DNA of 59,247 nucleotides, taken from the NCBI GenBank assembly GCA_009731375.1, contig BJOX01000015.1, positions 1,316,855 through 1,376,101 of the forward strand. Direction: 5' to 3'. Positions 16,818 through 30,380 of the stretch are shown piece after piece. Each line of letters opens with the position of its first letter. The first letter of the stretch is position 1. The notes beneath the pieces were generated by a model that was not told the origin of the DNA, did no database searches, and worked only from the letters and a program-made list of their open reading frames with translations. Position numbers and translations under genes: made by a program. Source of the DNA: Paulinella micropora. Its lineage: Eukaryota > Cercozoa > Imbricatea > Euglyphida.

Positions 16818-16845
16818 CTCCATCCATCCATCCATCCATCCATCC

Positions 16846-16884
<39 letters not shown>

Positions 16885-16966
16885 CATCTATCCATCCATC
16901 CATCCATCCATCCGTCCACCATCCACTATCCATCCATCCATCCTTCCATCCATCCATCTATCTCTA

Positions 16967-17009
<43 letters not shown>

Positions 17010-17138
17010 ATCTATCTACCTACCTACCTACCTACCTACCTACCTACCTACCTATCTATCTATCTGTCTGTCTATCTATATATCTATCTATCTATCTATC
17101 TATCTACCTACCTACCCACCTGCCTACCTACCCACCTG

Positions 17139-17180
<42 letters not shown>

Positions 17181-17395
17181 CATCTACCTACCTACCTATC
17201 TACCTACCTATCTACCTACCTATCTACCTACCTATCTACCTACCTATCTACCTACCTATCTATCTATCTATCTATCTATCTATCTGTCTATCTATCTATC
17301 TATCTATCTATCTGTCTATCTATCTAGCCGCCTACGTCACCACCCGAGGTGCGGACCCCTGGCGTTGGACGCCCTCGTAGCAAGTAAGATAGAGA
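15331..17395. repeat. (ATCT)n-family tract with a ~470-base tandem duplication
   Basis: ATCT, ACCT, GTCT and ATCC tetramers. The ordered series (GTCT)-(ACCT)-(ATCT)-(GTCT)-(ATCC) from about 16055 is repeated from about 16525, period about 470. Short unique pieces at about 15470-15595 and 15620-15670 contain nothing recognised. Confidence 0.85.
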
Positions 17396-17623
17396 GGGGG
17401 GGGGGGGGGGGGGGGCCCCCCNNNNNNNNNNNNNNNNNNNNNNNNNNNNNNNNNNNNNNNNNNNNNNNNNNNNNNNNNNNNNNNNNNNNNNNNNNNNNNN
17501 NNNNNNNNNNNNNNNNNNNNNNNNNNNNNNNNNNNNNNNNNNNNNNNNNNNNNNNNNNNNNNNNNNNNNNNNNNNNNNNNNNNNNNNNNNNNNNNNNNNN
17601 NNNNNNNNNNNNNNNNNNNNNNN

Positions 17624-17655
<32 letters not shown>
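17396..17655. repeat. Poly-G tracts flanking a 202-base gap
   Basis: A G run and six C precede N (17422-17623), and about 32 G follow it. Confidence 0.95.
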
Positions 17656-17656
<1 letters not shown>

Positions 17657-17780
17657 ACGTCCCTAGCTTGCATTCGCTTCATGTTTATCTTTATCTTTAT
17701 CTTTATCTTTATCTTTATCTATATCTTTATCTTTATCTGTATCTTATCTATCCATCCTCTGCACGCCCATGCATGAGTGG

Positions 17781-17851
<71 letters not shown>

Positions 17852-17912
17852 CATACATACATACACATACATACATACATACATACATACATACATACAT
17901 ACATACTTGTGC

Positions 17913-17945
<33 letters not shown>

Positions 17946-18450
17946 TGTATGTATGTATGTATGCATGTATGTATGCATGTATGTATGCATGTATGTATGC
18001 ATGCATGTATGTATGCATGCATGTATGCATGCATACATGCATGCATACATGCATGCATACATGCATGCATGTATGTATGCATGTATGTATGCAATGTATG
18101 TATGCAATGTATGTATGTAATGTATGTATGTAATGTATGTATGTAATGTATGTATGTAATGTATTTATGTATGTAATGTAATGTAATGTAATGTAATGTA
18201 AATGTAAATGTAAATGTAAATGTTAATGTTAATGTTAATGTTAATGTAAATGTAAATTTAAATGAAATGAAATGAAATGCAATGAAATGCCATGAAATGC
18301 AATGCAATGAAATGCAAGGCAATGAAATGCAATGCAATGCAATGCAATGCAATGCAACGTAATGCAATGCAACGTAATGCAATGCAATGTAATGTAATGT
18401 AATGTAATGTAACGTAACGTAACGTAATGTAATGTAATGTAATGTATGTA
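17656..18450. repeat. (TTTATC)n, (CT)n, (CATA)n/(TATG)n and AATGT/AATGC pentamers
   Basis: Successive simple repeats, with TATG/CATG permutations at about 17920-18170 and AATGT-type pentamers at about 18170-18445. No gene is seen. Confidence 0.9.
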
Positions 18451-18753
18451 TCTATGTATCTATCTATCTATGTATCTATCTATCTATGTATGGCGTGTAT
18501 GGCGTGTATGGCGTGCATGGCATGCATGCATGTATGTATGTATGTATGCAGGTACCAACAGTCGCCCAGCACACCTAGTACACCCAGTACACAGGCACAG
18601 GTCTGTAGTATATACATGTGTGTATGCATATACATACTTTTTTACTTGCTTACTTGCTTACTTACTTACTTACTTACTTACTTACCCAGCACACCCAGTA
18701 CAGGTGTATAGTATATACATGTGTGTATGCATATACATACTTATTTACCTGCA

Positions 18754-18788
<35 letters not shown>

Positions 18789-18856
18789 CCAGCACACCCA
18801 GTACACAGGTGTGTAGTATATACATGTGTGTATGCATCTACTTGCTTATTTACTTG

Positions 18857-18894
<38 letters not shown>

Positions 18895-19058
18895 ACTCAC
18901 TTACTTACTTACTTACTTACCCAGTCCAGCACACCCAGTACAGGTGTGTAGTATATACATGTGTGTATGCATATACATACTTATTTACTTGCTTACTTGC
19001 TTACTTACCCACTTACTGATTACTTACTTACTTACTTTACTCACTTACTTACTTACTC

Positions 19059-19108
<50 letters not shown>

Positions 19109-19278
19109 CCAGCACACCCAGTACAGGTGTGTAGTATATACATGTGTGTATGCATATACATACTTACCTGCATACTTGCTTACTTACTTACTTATTTACT
19201 TACTTACCCAGCACACCCAGTACACAGGTGTGTAGTATATACATGTGTGTATGCATCTACATACTTATTTACTTGCTG

Positions 19279-19322
<44 letters not shown>

Positions 19323-19372
19323 GCTTACTTACTTGTTTACTTTACTTTACTTACTTTACTTACTTTACTTAC

Positions 19373-19421
<49 letters not shown>

Positions 19422-19473
19422 CTTACTTACTTACCTTACTTACTTTCTTACTTTACTTACTTACTTTACTTAC

Positions 19474-19504
<31 letters not shown>

Positions 19505-19586
19505 GCTTGCTTGCTTGCTTACTTACTGGCTTACTTGCTTACTTTACTTACTTTACTTACTTTACTTATTTTACTTACTTTCTTAC

Positions 19587-19618
<32 letters not shown>

Positions 19619-19705
19619 ACTTTACTTACTTTACTTACTTACTTTACTACTTTACTTACTTTTACTTACTTTACTTACTTTACTTACTTTACTTACTTTA
19701 CTTAC

Positions 19706-19737
<32 letters not shown>

Positions 19738-19926
19738 AACTTACTCAAACTTACTTAAACTTACTTTACTTACTTTACTTTCTTTCTTACTTACTTACTT
19801 ACTTACTTACCTACTTACTTAATTTACTTACTTAAACTTACTTTACTTAATTACTTACTTACTTACTTACTTACCTACTTACTTACTTACTTACATGCCT
19901 TCTTACTTACCTACTTACTTACTTAA

Positions 19927-19968
<42 letters not shown>

Positions 19969-20004
19969 TCTTAAACTTACGTTACTTACTTGCTTACTTG
20001 CTTG

Positions 20005-20048
<44 letters not shown>

Positions 20049-20091
20049 GTTAAACTTACTTTACTTGCTTACTTGCTTACTTGCTTACTTG

Positions 20092-20122
<31 letters not shown>

Positions 20123-20130
20123 CTGTACCT
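18451..20130. repeat. (ACTT)n with six copies of a ~50-base core
   Basis: A core containing CCCAGCACACCCAGTAC and then GTAGTATATACATGTGTG occurs at about 18567, 18687, 18788, 18921, 19107 and 19207, separated by (ACTT)n of variable length. From 19290 to 20130 only ACTT/ACTTT repeats remain. Confidence 0.85.
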
Positions 20131-20134
20131 TTGC

Positions 20135-20171
<37 letters not shown>

Positions 20172-20225
20172 ACCCNNNNNNNNNNTCCCCTCTCCCCCCC
20201 CCCCCCCCCCTTCGGCCCAGCACAC
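20131..20225. repeat. Poly-C tracts with 10-base gap
   Basis: About 35 C, gap at 20176-20185, then about 16 C. Confidence 0.95.
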
Positions 20226-20243
20226 ACACTACACAGATGTGTA

Positions 20244-20278
<35 letters not shown>

Positions 20279-20442
20279 CATCCATCCATCCATCCCTCCA
20301 TCCATCCACCTATCCACCTATCTATTTATCTATCTATCTATCTATCCATCCGTCCATCCCATCCATCTATCCGTCCCATCCATCAATCCATCCATCAATC
20401 CATCCATCAATCCATACATCGATCCATCCATAAATCCATCCA

Positions 20443-20473
<31 letters not shown>

Positions 20474-20554
20474 GTCTATCTGTCTGTCTGTCTATCTGTC
20501 TATCTGTCTGTCTGTCTATCTGTCTATCTGTCTGTCTTTCTATCTGTCTAACTG

Positions 20555-20587
<33 letters not shown>

Positions 20588-20658
20588 TTATCCATCCATC
20601 TATCCATCTATCTATCTATCTATCTATCTATCCATCCATCCATCTATCTATCCATCTA

Positions 20659-20689
<31 letters not shown>

Positions 20690-20701
20690 ATCTTTCTATC
20701 T

Positions 20702-20739
<38 letters not shown>

Positions 20740-20975
20740 CATCCATCCCTCCATCCATCCACCTATCCACCTATCTATCTATCTATCTATCTATCTATCC
20801 ATCCGTCCATCCCATCCATCTATCCGTCCCATCCATCAATCCATCCATCAATCCATACATCAATCCATACATCAATCCATCCATAAATCCATCCATCTGT
20901 CTGTCTGTCTGTCTGTCTATCTGTCTATCTGTCTATGTGTCTATGTGTCTATCTGTCTATGTGTCTATCTGTCTG

Positions 20976-21008
<33 letters not shown>

Positions 21009-21087
21009 TTATCCATCCATCTATCCATCTATCTATCTATCTATCTATCTATCCATCTATCTATCCATCTATCTCTCTATCTATCTC

Positions 21088-21121
<34 letters not shown>

Positions 21122-21140
21122 CGTCCATTCATCCATCCAT

Positions 21141-21174
<34 letters not shown>

Positions 21175-21254
21175 GGTCTATCTATCTATCTTTCTATCTA
21201 TCTATCTATCCATCCATCCATCCATCCATTCTATCTATCTATCTATCTATCTAC

Positions 21255-21299
<45 letters not shown>

Positions 21300-21300
21300 C
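20226..21300. repeat. (ATCT)n/(ATCC)n tract with a ~460-base duplication
   Basis: A segment starting with TTTCCATCCATC at about 20275 is repeated from about 20735 with the same order of ATCC, ATCA and GTCT blocks. Confidence 0.85.
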
Positions 21301-21778
21301 CATGTCTGCAGACCCAGTCGGAGCCGGCCCGGCCTGTTCAGTCGGAGCCGGGCCGGCCTGTCCAGGCGAAAGAGAGCACAACGCTGCAAGCTGGCAAAAA
21401 ACGTAAATTTCTCTTCATTCGCTGTTTCTTTGCTTTTGTCTTTGCTTTTGCTTTTGCTTGAGCTTTTTGCTTTTTGCTTTTTGCTTTTTGCTTTTGCTTT
21501 TGCTTTTTGCTTTTGCTTTTGCTTTTTGCTTCTGCTTTTTGCTTTTTGCTTTTGCTTTTGCTTTTTGCTTTTTGCTTTTTGCTTCTGCTTTTCCTTTTGC
21601 TTTTTGCTTTTTGCTTTTGCTTTTCATGGCTTTTTGCTTTTTGCTTTTTACTTTTTGCTTTTTGCTTTTTGCTTTTTGCTTTTGCTTTTGCTTTGCTTTG
21701 TTATGCGTTGCTTAGCTTTTTGCTTTTTGCTTTTTGCTTTTTGCTTTTTGCTTTGCTTGGCTGGCGTGACCTGCCAGC

Positions 21779-21821
<43 letters not shown>

Positions 21822-21828
21822 GTTATTA

Positions 21829-21889
<61 letters not shown>

Positions 21890-21960
21890 AATATATATCT
21901 ATGCAAACGTGCATAGGTGGGGCGGCAGGGTCCGCGTGGCACGGATCCGGAAGGTACGTC
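21301..21960. repeat. GC-rich island, GCTTTTT repeats, (ATT)n
   Basis: About 115 bases of GC-rich sequence with a 20-base near-duplicate (CAGTCGGAGCCGG...CGGCCTGT, about 21315 and 21341). Next come about 340 bases of GCTTTTT/GCTTTT units, then (ATT)n at about 21779-21888 and a short unique piece. The heptamer is not a known telomere motif. Confidence 0.8.
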
Positions 21961-22885
<925 letters not shown>

Positions 22886-23520
22886 CTATATCACAGCAAG
22901 TGAAATCGCTGAAATAGATATTGCTGCGGCTTGTGTGTGCGGTCCGTGTGCGTTATGTTGTGTTACGTTACGTTATGCTATATAATGTTATGTTATGTTA
23001 TGTTATGTTATGTTATTTTATGTTTTTTCATGTTATGTTATGTTATGTCATGTTATGTTATGTTATGTTATGATATGCTATGTTATGCTATGCTATGTTA
23101 TGTAATGTTATGTTATGTCATGTTATGTTATGTTATGTTATGTCATGTTGTGTCATGTTATGTGATGTTATGTTATGTTATGTGACGTTATGCTATGTAT
23201 GTGTTGCTATGTGATGTTATGTTATGCAATGTTATGTTATGTTATGTCATGTTATATGTTATGTTATGTCATGTTATCTTCTGTTATTTTATGCTATGTT
23301 ATGCTATGTTATTTATGTTACGTTACGTTACATTACGTTACGTAACGTTACATTACGTTACGTCGTAACGTAACGTTATATTACGTAACGTAACGTAACG
23401 TAACTTATGTATGTATGTATGTATGTATGCATGTATGTATGTATGTATTTATGTATGTAGTCCCTTCAGAGCGGAGCGTAGTATATCAATCGAAGGCAGC
23501 GGAGCCACCAAACTCTCCGT

Positions 23521-23530
<10 letters not shown>
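22886..23530. repeat. ATGTT/ACGTT pentamers and (TATG)n
   Basis: From about 22955 to 23405 the sequence is TATGT pentamers drifting into ACGTT, then (TATG)n to 23459 and about 60 unique bases. No gene. Confidence 0.9.
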
Positions 23531-23575
<45 letters not shown>

Positions 23576-23793
23576 TACACACACACACACACTCTCTCTC
23601 TCTCTCTCCCTCTCTCTCTCTCTCAACACACACACACACACACACACACACACTCGCTCACATTCACATTTACGACATCATATAAACTGTGTAATTCGAT
23701 ACAACACAATGCGATGCAATATGCATCTGCTTACACATACAATACACTGAATACAATACCATACAGATCATATATCTATTTATCGGTATTACA

Positions 23794-23849
<56 letters not shown>

Positions 23850-23959
23850 CATTATTATTGTTGTTGTTTTTGTTGTTGTTATTATTATTATTATTATTAT
23901 TATCATTATTATTAATTTATAATTGTATTATTATTATTATTATTATTATTACTATTATT

Positions 23960-24027
<68 letters not shown>

Positions 24028-24095
24028 TACTACTACTACTATTACTATTACTATTATTATTATTATTATTATCATTATTATTATTATTATTATTA

Positions 24096-24130
<35 letters not shown>

Positions 24131-24160
24131 ATTATTATTACAGTTACTATTGTGTGCCTG
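23531..24160. repeat. (CT)n, (CA)n and (ATT)n
   Basis: (CT)n/(CA)n to about 23655, about 130 unique bases, then (ATT)n from about 23795 to 24140. Confidence 0.9.
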
Positions 24161-24475
<315 letters not shown>

Positions 24476-25260
24476 TTGATCTGCCTATCTAATCTATCTG
24501 ATCTATTTAATCTATCTGATCTATCTGATCTCTCTGATCTATCTGCTCTATCTGATCTATCTCATCTATCTTATCTATCTTATCTATTTAATTTATCTAA
24601 TCTATCTGATCTATCTAATCTATCTAATCTACCTTATTTATCTGATCTGATCTATTTAATCTGTCTGATCTATCTGATCTATCTGATCTATCTGATCTAT
24701 TTAATCTATCTGATCTATCTGATCTATCTGATCTATCTTATTTATCTGATTTATCTATCTCTCTGATCTATCTGATCTATCTAATCTATCTAATCTATCT
24801 GATCTATCTGATCTATTCAATCTATCTGACCTATCTGATCTATTTAATCTACCTGATCTATCTGATCTATCTGGTCTATCTGATCTATCTGATCTATCTG
24901 ATCTATCTGATCTATTTAATATATTTGATCTCTCTGATCTATCTGATCTACCTGATCTATGTAATCTATCTGATCTATCTGATCTATCTGATCTATCTGA
25001 TCTATTTAATCTGTCTTATCTATCTGATCTATCTGATCTATTTAATCTATCTGATCTATCTGATCTATCTGATCTATCTGATCTATTTAATCTATCTGAT
25101 CTATCTGATCTATTTCATCTATCTTATCTATCTGATCTATCTGATCTATCTGATCTATCTGATCTATCTAACCTATCTGATCTATCTGATCTATCTGATC
25201 TATCTGATCTATTTAATCTATCTGATCTATCTGATCTATCTGATCTACCTGATCTATCTC
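24476..25260. repeat. CTATCTGAT nine-base minisatellite
   Basis: About 85 tandem copies of a 9-base unit with single-base variants (GAT, AAT, TTT). Because 9 is a multiple of 3, one frame stays open as Ile-Tyr-Leu repeats. There is no start context or flanking sequence suggesting a gene. Confidence 0.9.
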
Positions 25261-25338
25261 TGGTGTGGTAGTCTGCAGGCAGTGTAGGACACCACAGCGC
25301 GTTCACTCCACGCTCTACGCCCTCGGTGCTCTCCGAAC

Positions 25339-25379
<41 letters not shown>

Positions 25380-25862
25380 TACATATATATATATATACAT
25401 GCACTGTCCTATAGAGATACATACAGACATACATACGCACATACATACATACATAAATACAGACAGGCAGACATACATACATACATACATACATACATGC
25501 ATACATACATATATACATTCATACATACACATACAGGAGAATGATAGTTTCTCGCGGCCTGTGGGGCTGCAGCTGTATGATACATACACACACACATACA
25601 TACATACATACATACATACATACATACACATACAGGAGAATGATAGTTTCTCGCGGCCTGTGGGGCTTCAGCTGCATGATACATACACACATACATACAT
25701 ACATACATACACATACAGGAGAATGATAGTTTCTCGCGGCCTGTGGGGCTTGCAGCTGTATGATACATACATACATACATACATACGTACATACATACAT
25801 ACATACATACATATACAGGAGAATAATAGTTTCTCGCGGCCTGTGGGGCTGCAGCTGTATCA

Positions 25863-25893
<31 letters not shown>

Positions 25894-25987
25894 GTACATT
25901 CATACATACACATACAGGAGAATGATAGTTTCTCGCGGCCTGTGGGGCTTCAGCTGTATGATACATACATACATACATACATACACA

Positions 25988-26018
<31 letters not shown>

Positions 26019-26235
26019 GCAGGAGAATGATAGTTTCTCGCGGCCTGTGGGGCTGCAGCTGCATGATACATACATACATACATACATACACATACAGGAG
26101 AATGATAGTTTCTCGTGGCCTGTGGGGCTGCAGCTGTATGATACATACATACATACATACATACATACGTTCATACATACACATACAGGACAATGATAGT
26201 TTCTCGCGGCCTGTGGGGCTGCAGCTGCATGATAC

Positions 26236-26266
<31 letters not shown>

Positions 26267-26621
26267 CACATACATACATACATACATACATACACATACA
26301 GGACAATGATAGTTTGTCGCGGCCTGTGGGGCTGCAGCTGCATGATACATACATACATACATACATACATTCATACATACACATACAGGAGAATGATAGT
26401 TTCTCGCGGCCTGTGGGGCTGCAGCTGCATGATACATACATACATACATACATCCATACATACACATACAGGAGAATGATAGTTTCTCGCGGCCTGTGGG
26501 GCTGCAGCTGTATGATACATACACACACACATACATACATACATACACATACAGGAGAATGATAGTTTCTCGCGGCCTGTGGGGCTTCAGCTGCATGATA
26601 CATACATACATACATACATAC

Positions 26622-26652
<31 letters not shown>

Positions 26653-26703
26653 CAGGACAATGATAGTTTCTCGCGGCCTGTGGGGCTGCAGCTGCATGAT
26701 ACA

Positions 26704-26737
<34 letters not shown>

Positions 26738-26910
26738 CATACATACATACATACACATACATACATACACATACAGGACCATGATAGTTTCTCGCGGCCT
26801 GTGGGGCTGCAGCTGCATGATACATACATACATACATACATACACATACAGGAGAATGATAGTTTCTCGCGGCCTGTGGGGCTGCAGCTGCATGACTGGC
26901 GATACGGCCC
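25261..26910. repeat. 15-unit array: constant ~50-base core with (ATAC)n spacers
   Basis: A core containing GATAGTTTCTCGCGGCCTGT followed by GGGGCTGCAGCTGCATGATAC is repeated 15 times. It occurs near 25545, 25644, 25726, 25825, 25924, 26028, 26104, 26196, 26311, 26395, 26479, 26562, 26664, 26785 and 26860. Spacers are only (ATAC)n/(ATAC)(ACAC)n of 25-70 bases. Cores differ by one or two substitutions. Confidence 0.9.
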
Positions 26911-27101
26911 TCACCCTGGTAACGTACGCAGATACAGATATATACATACATACATACATACATACATGCATACATACATATATACATGTATACATACATA
27001 CATACATAGCATACATACATAAAAGACATAACATACATACATAACAGACATAAGATACGTTACATACATACATGAATATATTACATACATACATGCATAG
27101 A

Positions 27102-27132
<31 letters not shown>

Positions 27133-27587
27133 CATGCATGCATGCATAGGCTTGAAGAAGCTTGTGGCGACGAGCCGCCGCCATGTCCCACACGCGCCCG
27201 GTATATGCTTGTGTTTTTCTTACTACATTGTGCTATTACTAATACTGTAATACTACTAATACTAATACTAATACTAATACGAAAAAACTTATACTAATAC
27301 TAATACTAACACTAATACTAATACTAATACTAATACTGATACTAATACCAATGCTAATACTAATACTAATACTAGTACTAAAACTAACACTAATACTTAT
27401 GCTAATACTAATGCTAACAAATGTAAGAATAATAATGATAATCTCACCACCACCACCACCACCATCGTACATATCCTATCCTGCCCGCTCTATCTATATC
27501 TATATCTAAATTATATCTATACCTATATCTATATCTATATCTATATCTATATCTATATCTATATCTATATCTATATCTATCCACCAG
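26911..27587. repeat. (ATAC)n, ACTAAT hexamers and ATATCT hexamers
   Basis: (CATA)n to about 27145, about 90 unique GC-rich bases, ACTAAT units at about 27235-27420, a CACCAC run, and ATATCT units at about 27487-27580. Confidence 0.85.
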
Positions 27588-27826
27588 GTATGTCCGTGGT
27601 GCGGCCGGTCCCAACCAACACCGACGGCATCGACATGCGTACCCTCCTTCCCCCCAAGCAGCCACGGGCCGCTGCTGCCGCCTCGTCCGGGGAGCAGTCC
27701 ACGGAGGAAGTGGTGGTGGAATGGCAGGACAAGGAAAGGGAAAGGGAAGGAGGCCAGGACAAAGACGAGATGTCCATAGACCAGGCGGACAACCAAAACC
27801 ACACGAAGCGCCCGCGGTCTTGGTAG
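27588..27826 (+). CDS. Possible terminal exon, product unknown
   Basis: An open frame of 78 codons from ATG at 27590 to TAG at 27824-27826. It is GC-rich with mixed, non-repetitive codons, unlike its neighbours. The predicted peptide has an Ala run, an acidic middle, a Lys/Arg/Glu-rich stretch around residues 46-60 and a basic end; no family is recognised. It follows a pyrimidine-rich ATATCT tract and CCACCAG, a plausible 3' splice site, so it could be the last exon of a host gene. The same bases CAG-GTATGT also fit a 5' donor, and a chance ORF cannot be excluded. Confidence 0.3.
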
Positions 27827-27897
27827 TGTTTTGCTATCACTCGCGACATTCGAGTTACAAACTGTCAAACTTTGATTGGATTTTTCTCGCTCGATAT

Positions 27898-28110
27898 GAG
27901 AAGTTCCTTGTCCTTAAGTACAATGAGCAAGGACTTCAGGCTTTGCTTTCTTAGCCGGTTCTGGTTTTGGTGACTTGTGTATTGGCTCGTTTGAAAGCTC
28001 TCGTCAAGAGCTTTCTAATGAGCCATAACACAGGTTCTGGATGCAAATATTGGCTGAGATCGAAGCGCTTGAAGTCATTGTTCGTTGTACTTAAGGGCAA
28101 GGAACTTCTC
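27898..28110. mobile_element. MITE, copy 1 (213 bases, 26-base terminal inverted repeats)
   Basis: The ends GAGAAGTTCCTTGTCCTTAA and its inverse at the right end match over 26 bases with one mismatch. A second copy lies inverted at 57249-57463 with the same length. Inside is a foldback around GAAAGCTCTCGTCAAGAGCTTTC. It has no coding capacity, so it would be a non-autonomous DNA transposon. I could not identify a clear target-site duplication, so the superfamily is open. Confidence 0.8.
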
Positions 28111-28713
28111 ATTTGAGATACGACGATGCTGAGCACGTGGTTGGAAAGCCCTTGTTGTGAGCTTTTTGAGCGATGGCTTCAGAATAGTTGTACAATATTA
28201 TTAAGGAAGGAAGTTGAGATCAAAGTTGGCTGATATCTTGACACTTGAATGTCGTTGGTAATGTATCAAGATTGTACACCAGCAAGTGAAACGGTCTATC
28301 GGCGGGAATGATGGATGGAACGATGGAGAACCCCCTACCCCTCCCCACGAGACGGTGTTTTGTCTGTCTGTCTGTCGGTCTGCAGAATGCGCACTCCTAG
28401 TTCTCCTCAAGCTGCTCCTCTTTCTTGAATACATTGCCACTCCTCCAATCACTGCCATTCTGCCATCTCTGCTATATAATGATAAGTTCTCCTCTGTTAC
28501 ATAATGATAAGTATAACTATCACGTATTCTTTCCACTGTGTTCATCAACATTCCAGTTAATGCTCTGAGAGAAGGAAGAGAAAAAGGAGGGCAGGGAACC
28601 GCCAAGAGAGTCTCACATGAAAAAACAGCGTCCATGATTTTTGTTGGTTGGGTTTTTGAGGTGGTTTCTTTCTTTTTTGTTTTTTCCTTTGTATTGCTTG
28701 CTCACGAGTCGCC

Positions 28714-28780
<67 letters not shown>

Positions 28781-29100
28781 GAGAGATCGAGAGATCGAGA
28801 GAATCATGGTGTCGTAATTTTTGTAATGATTAGTTTCTTTGTTTCTTTTTTTTTTTTTTCACCTTCAAAATACGATGTGTTTTGCTTCTCAAAGCACAAG
28901 TGTCCGTATCCTAAAGTGAAAAAACAAGGTACTGCTTTTGGTGTATGTCCCGGCCAGGAGGGGGGGGGGGGGGGGGGGGAGGTAAGCACNNNNNNNNNNN
29001 NNNNNNNNNNNNNNNNNNNNNNNNNNNNNNNNNNNNNNNNNNNNNNNNNNNNNNNNNNNNNNNNNNNNNNNNNNNNNNNNNNNNNNNNNNNNNNNNNNNN

Positions 29101-29136
<36 letters not shown>

Positions 29137-29258
29137 TCCTTCCCTCCCTCCCTCCCTCTCTCCCTCCTTCTCTCTCTCTCTCTCCTTCCCTCCCTCCCTC
29201 CCTCCCTCCTCTCTCTCTCTCTCTCTCTCTCTCTCCTTCCCTCACTCCCTCCCTCCCT

Positions 29259-29297
<39 letters not shown>
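28111..29297. other. Non-repetitive island, then simple repeats and gap
   Basis: 28111-28715 is largely unique. A 144-codon minus-strand frame (28201-28635) is present, but it resembles no family and reads through a CTGT microsatellite, so it is not called. Then (GT)n and (GA)n (about 28717-28790), unique sequence, poly-G (about 28959-28979), N (28990-29100), and (CT)n/(CCCT)n to 29297. Confidence 0.7.
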
Positions 29298-29301
<4 letters not shown>

Positions 29302-29460
29302 ACAATAGTACGATATTGAATAACCGATAACTGTCCTAAAGATATGAAGACTGGGAATACCTAAAGTAGGGACTCCGTAGCCTCCAGACCAAGAAACCGA
29401 TAGACCGGAACGGTAAGTATTGCCATTATATACCGGGTGGGCCTGCATAATCCCTTCTCC
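29298..29460 (-). mobile_element. LTR relic A (3' part, minus orientation)
   Basis: Read on the minus strand, this matches relic B and relic C: a GGTATATAATG TATA-box segment, TTCCGGTCTATCGG, a GGAGTCCCTAC stretch, TAGGTATTCC, and an end at TGTAACA. It faces relic B head to head. It is diverged, so it is old. Confidence 0.6.
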
Positions 29461-29863
29461 CCCCCGAGCGCGCGAGAAGTCGAACTTACACCGCCGCCGA
29501 CCAACCTTAGGATAGAATGCAAATACGAACCATAGTGACGGTCGTCGCCGTACTCGTATTAATATTAACATATTAAAAAAAATTTCAAGTTTGGCTATTC
29601 GCTAACACTTACACTGCGTAAGATTCTGAGTGACTTCAAGTTAGGTATCGGAGTGAATACCGTACCGGACCGAATTATTAATATTGTGTTAAACTTTCTT
29701 CAAGTTTATAATTCAAGTTTTATTTCAAGTTTACACTTCTATTTTTAGTTGCGTTATTATACTTGATTTTTCACGTTACTTATCAACCGTGTCATAACTT
29801 GTAGTTATTAATATTACGTTTTCAACTGTTGTTAACAGATCAATTCGTTTCCATTTACCTGTT
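29461..29863. other. AT-rich region between two LTR relics
   Basis: About 400 bases with several TTTCAAGTTT/TTCAAGTTT direct repeats. No open frame of note. It is likely the U3 parts of the two flanking LTR relics, but the homology is too weak to fix by eye. Confidence 0.4.
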
Positions 29864-30240
29864 AGCTTTATGCCGGCCCACCTGGTATATAATGACATTA
29901 CTCTATGTTTCGGTCTGTCGGTGTTAGCTTGGCTTGGAGATTACGGAGTCCCTCTACGTTAGGTATTCCACAGTCTCCATGTCGTTAGATAGTTGTTATA
30001 ATATTAAATATTGAATCACTGTAACACTGGAGTCGCTAACGGTGTTCTGAGGAAAACGCTAGGTATTCCACAGTCTCCATGTCGTTAGATATTAATAGTT
30101 GTTATAATATTAAATATTGAATCACTGTAACATTGGAGTCGCTAACGGTGTACTGAGGAAAACGTTAGGTATTCCACAGTCTCCATGTCGTTAGATAGTT
30201 GTTATAATATTAAATATTGAATCCGTGACTGTAACAGCTT
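29864..30240 (+). mobile_element. LTR relic B with tandemly repeated LTR end and primer site
   Basis: GGTATATAATGACATTACTC (a TATA box) lies about 125 bases before an LTR end TGTAACA followed by CTGGAGTCGC, which resembles a primer-binding site. The segment starting at AGGTATTCCACAG is present three times (29961, 30061, 30167; periods 100 and 106, the second with a 6-base insertion), the third copy lacking the TGG part. It is homologous to 47318-47490. Confidence 0.65.
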
Positions 30241-30380
30241 TTTAGAAAACTTAAATGTTAAATATTGAATTTTTTCCACATATTAATATGTGCTTTTTTT
30301 TCCCGGGCCCTGTTTTCATTGATGTTGCAAACATTATTGTACAATGAGAAAGTATTCCCACCCAATGACAAAGACAGCAT

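Noticed and set aside
21416-21770. Telomere-like GCTTTTT array
   Set aside because: The unit length varies between 6 and 7, the motif matches no known telomere repeat I can name, and it lies internally.
25536-26905. CRISPR array
   Set aside because: Constant cores with spacers look superficially similar, but the spacers are all (ATAC)n, not unique, the cores are too variable in spacing, and the DNA is eukaryotic with no cas genes.
28201-28635. 144-codon minus-strand ORF
   Set aside because: It runs through a CTGT microsatellite and has no recognisable domain or start context.
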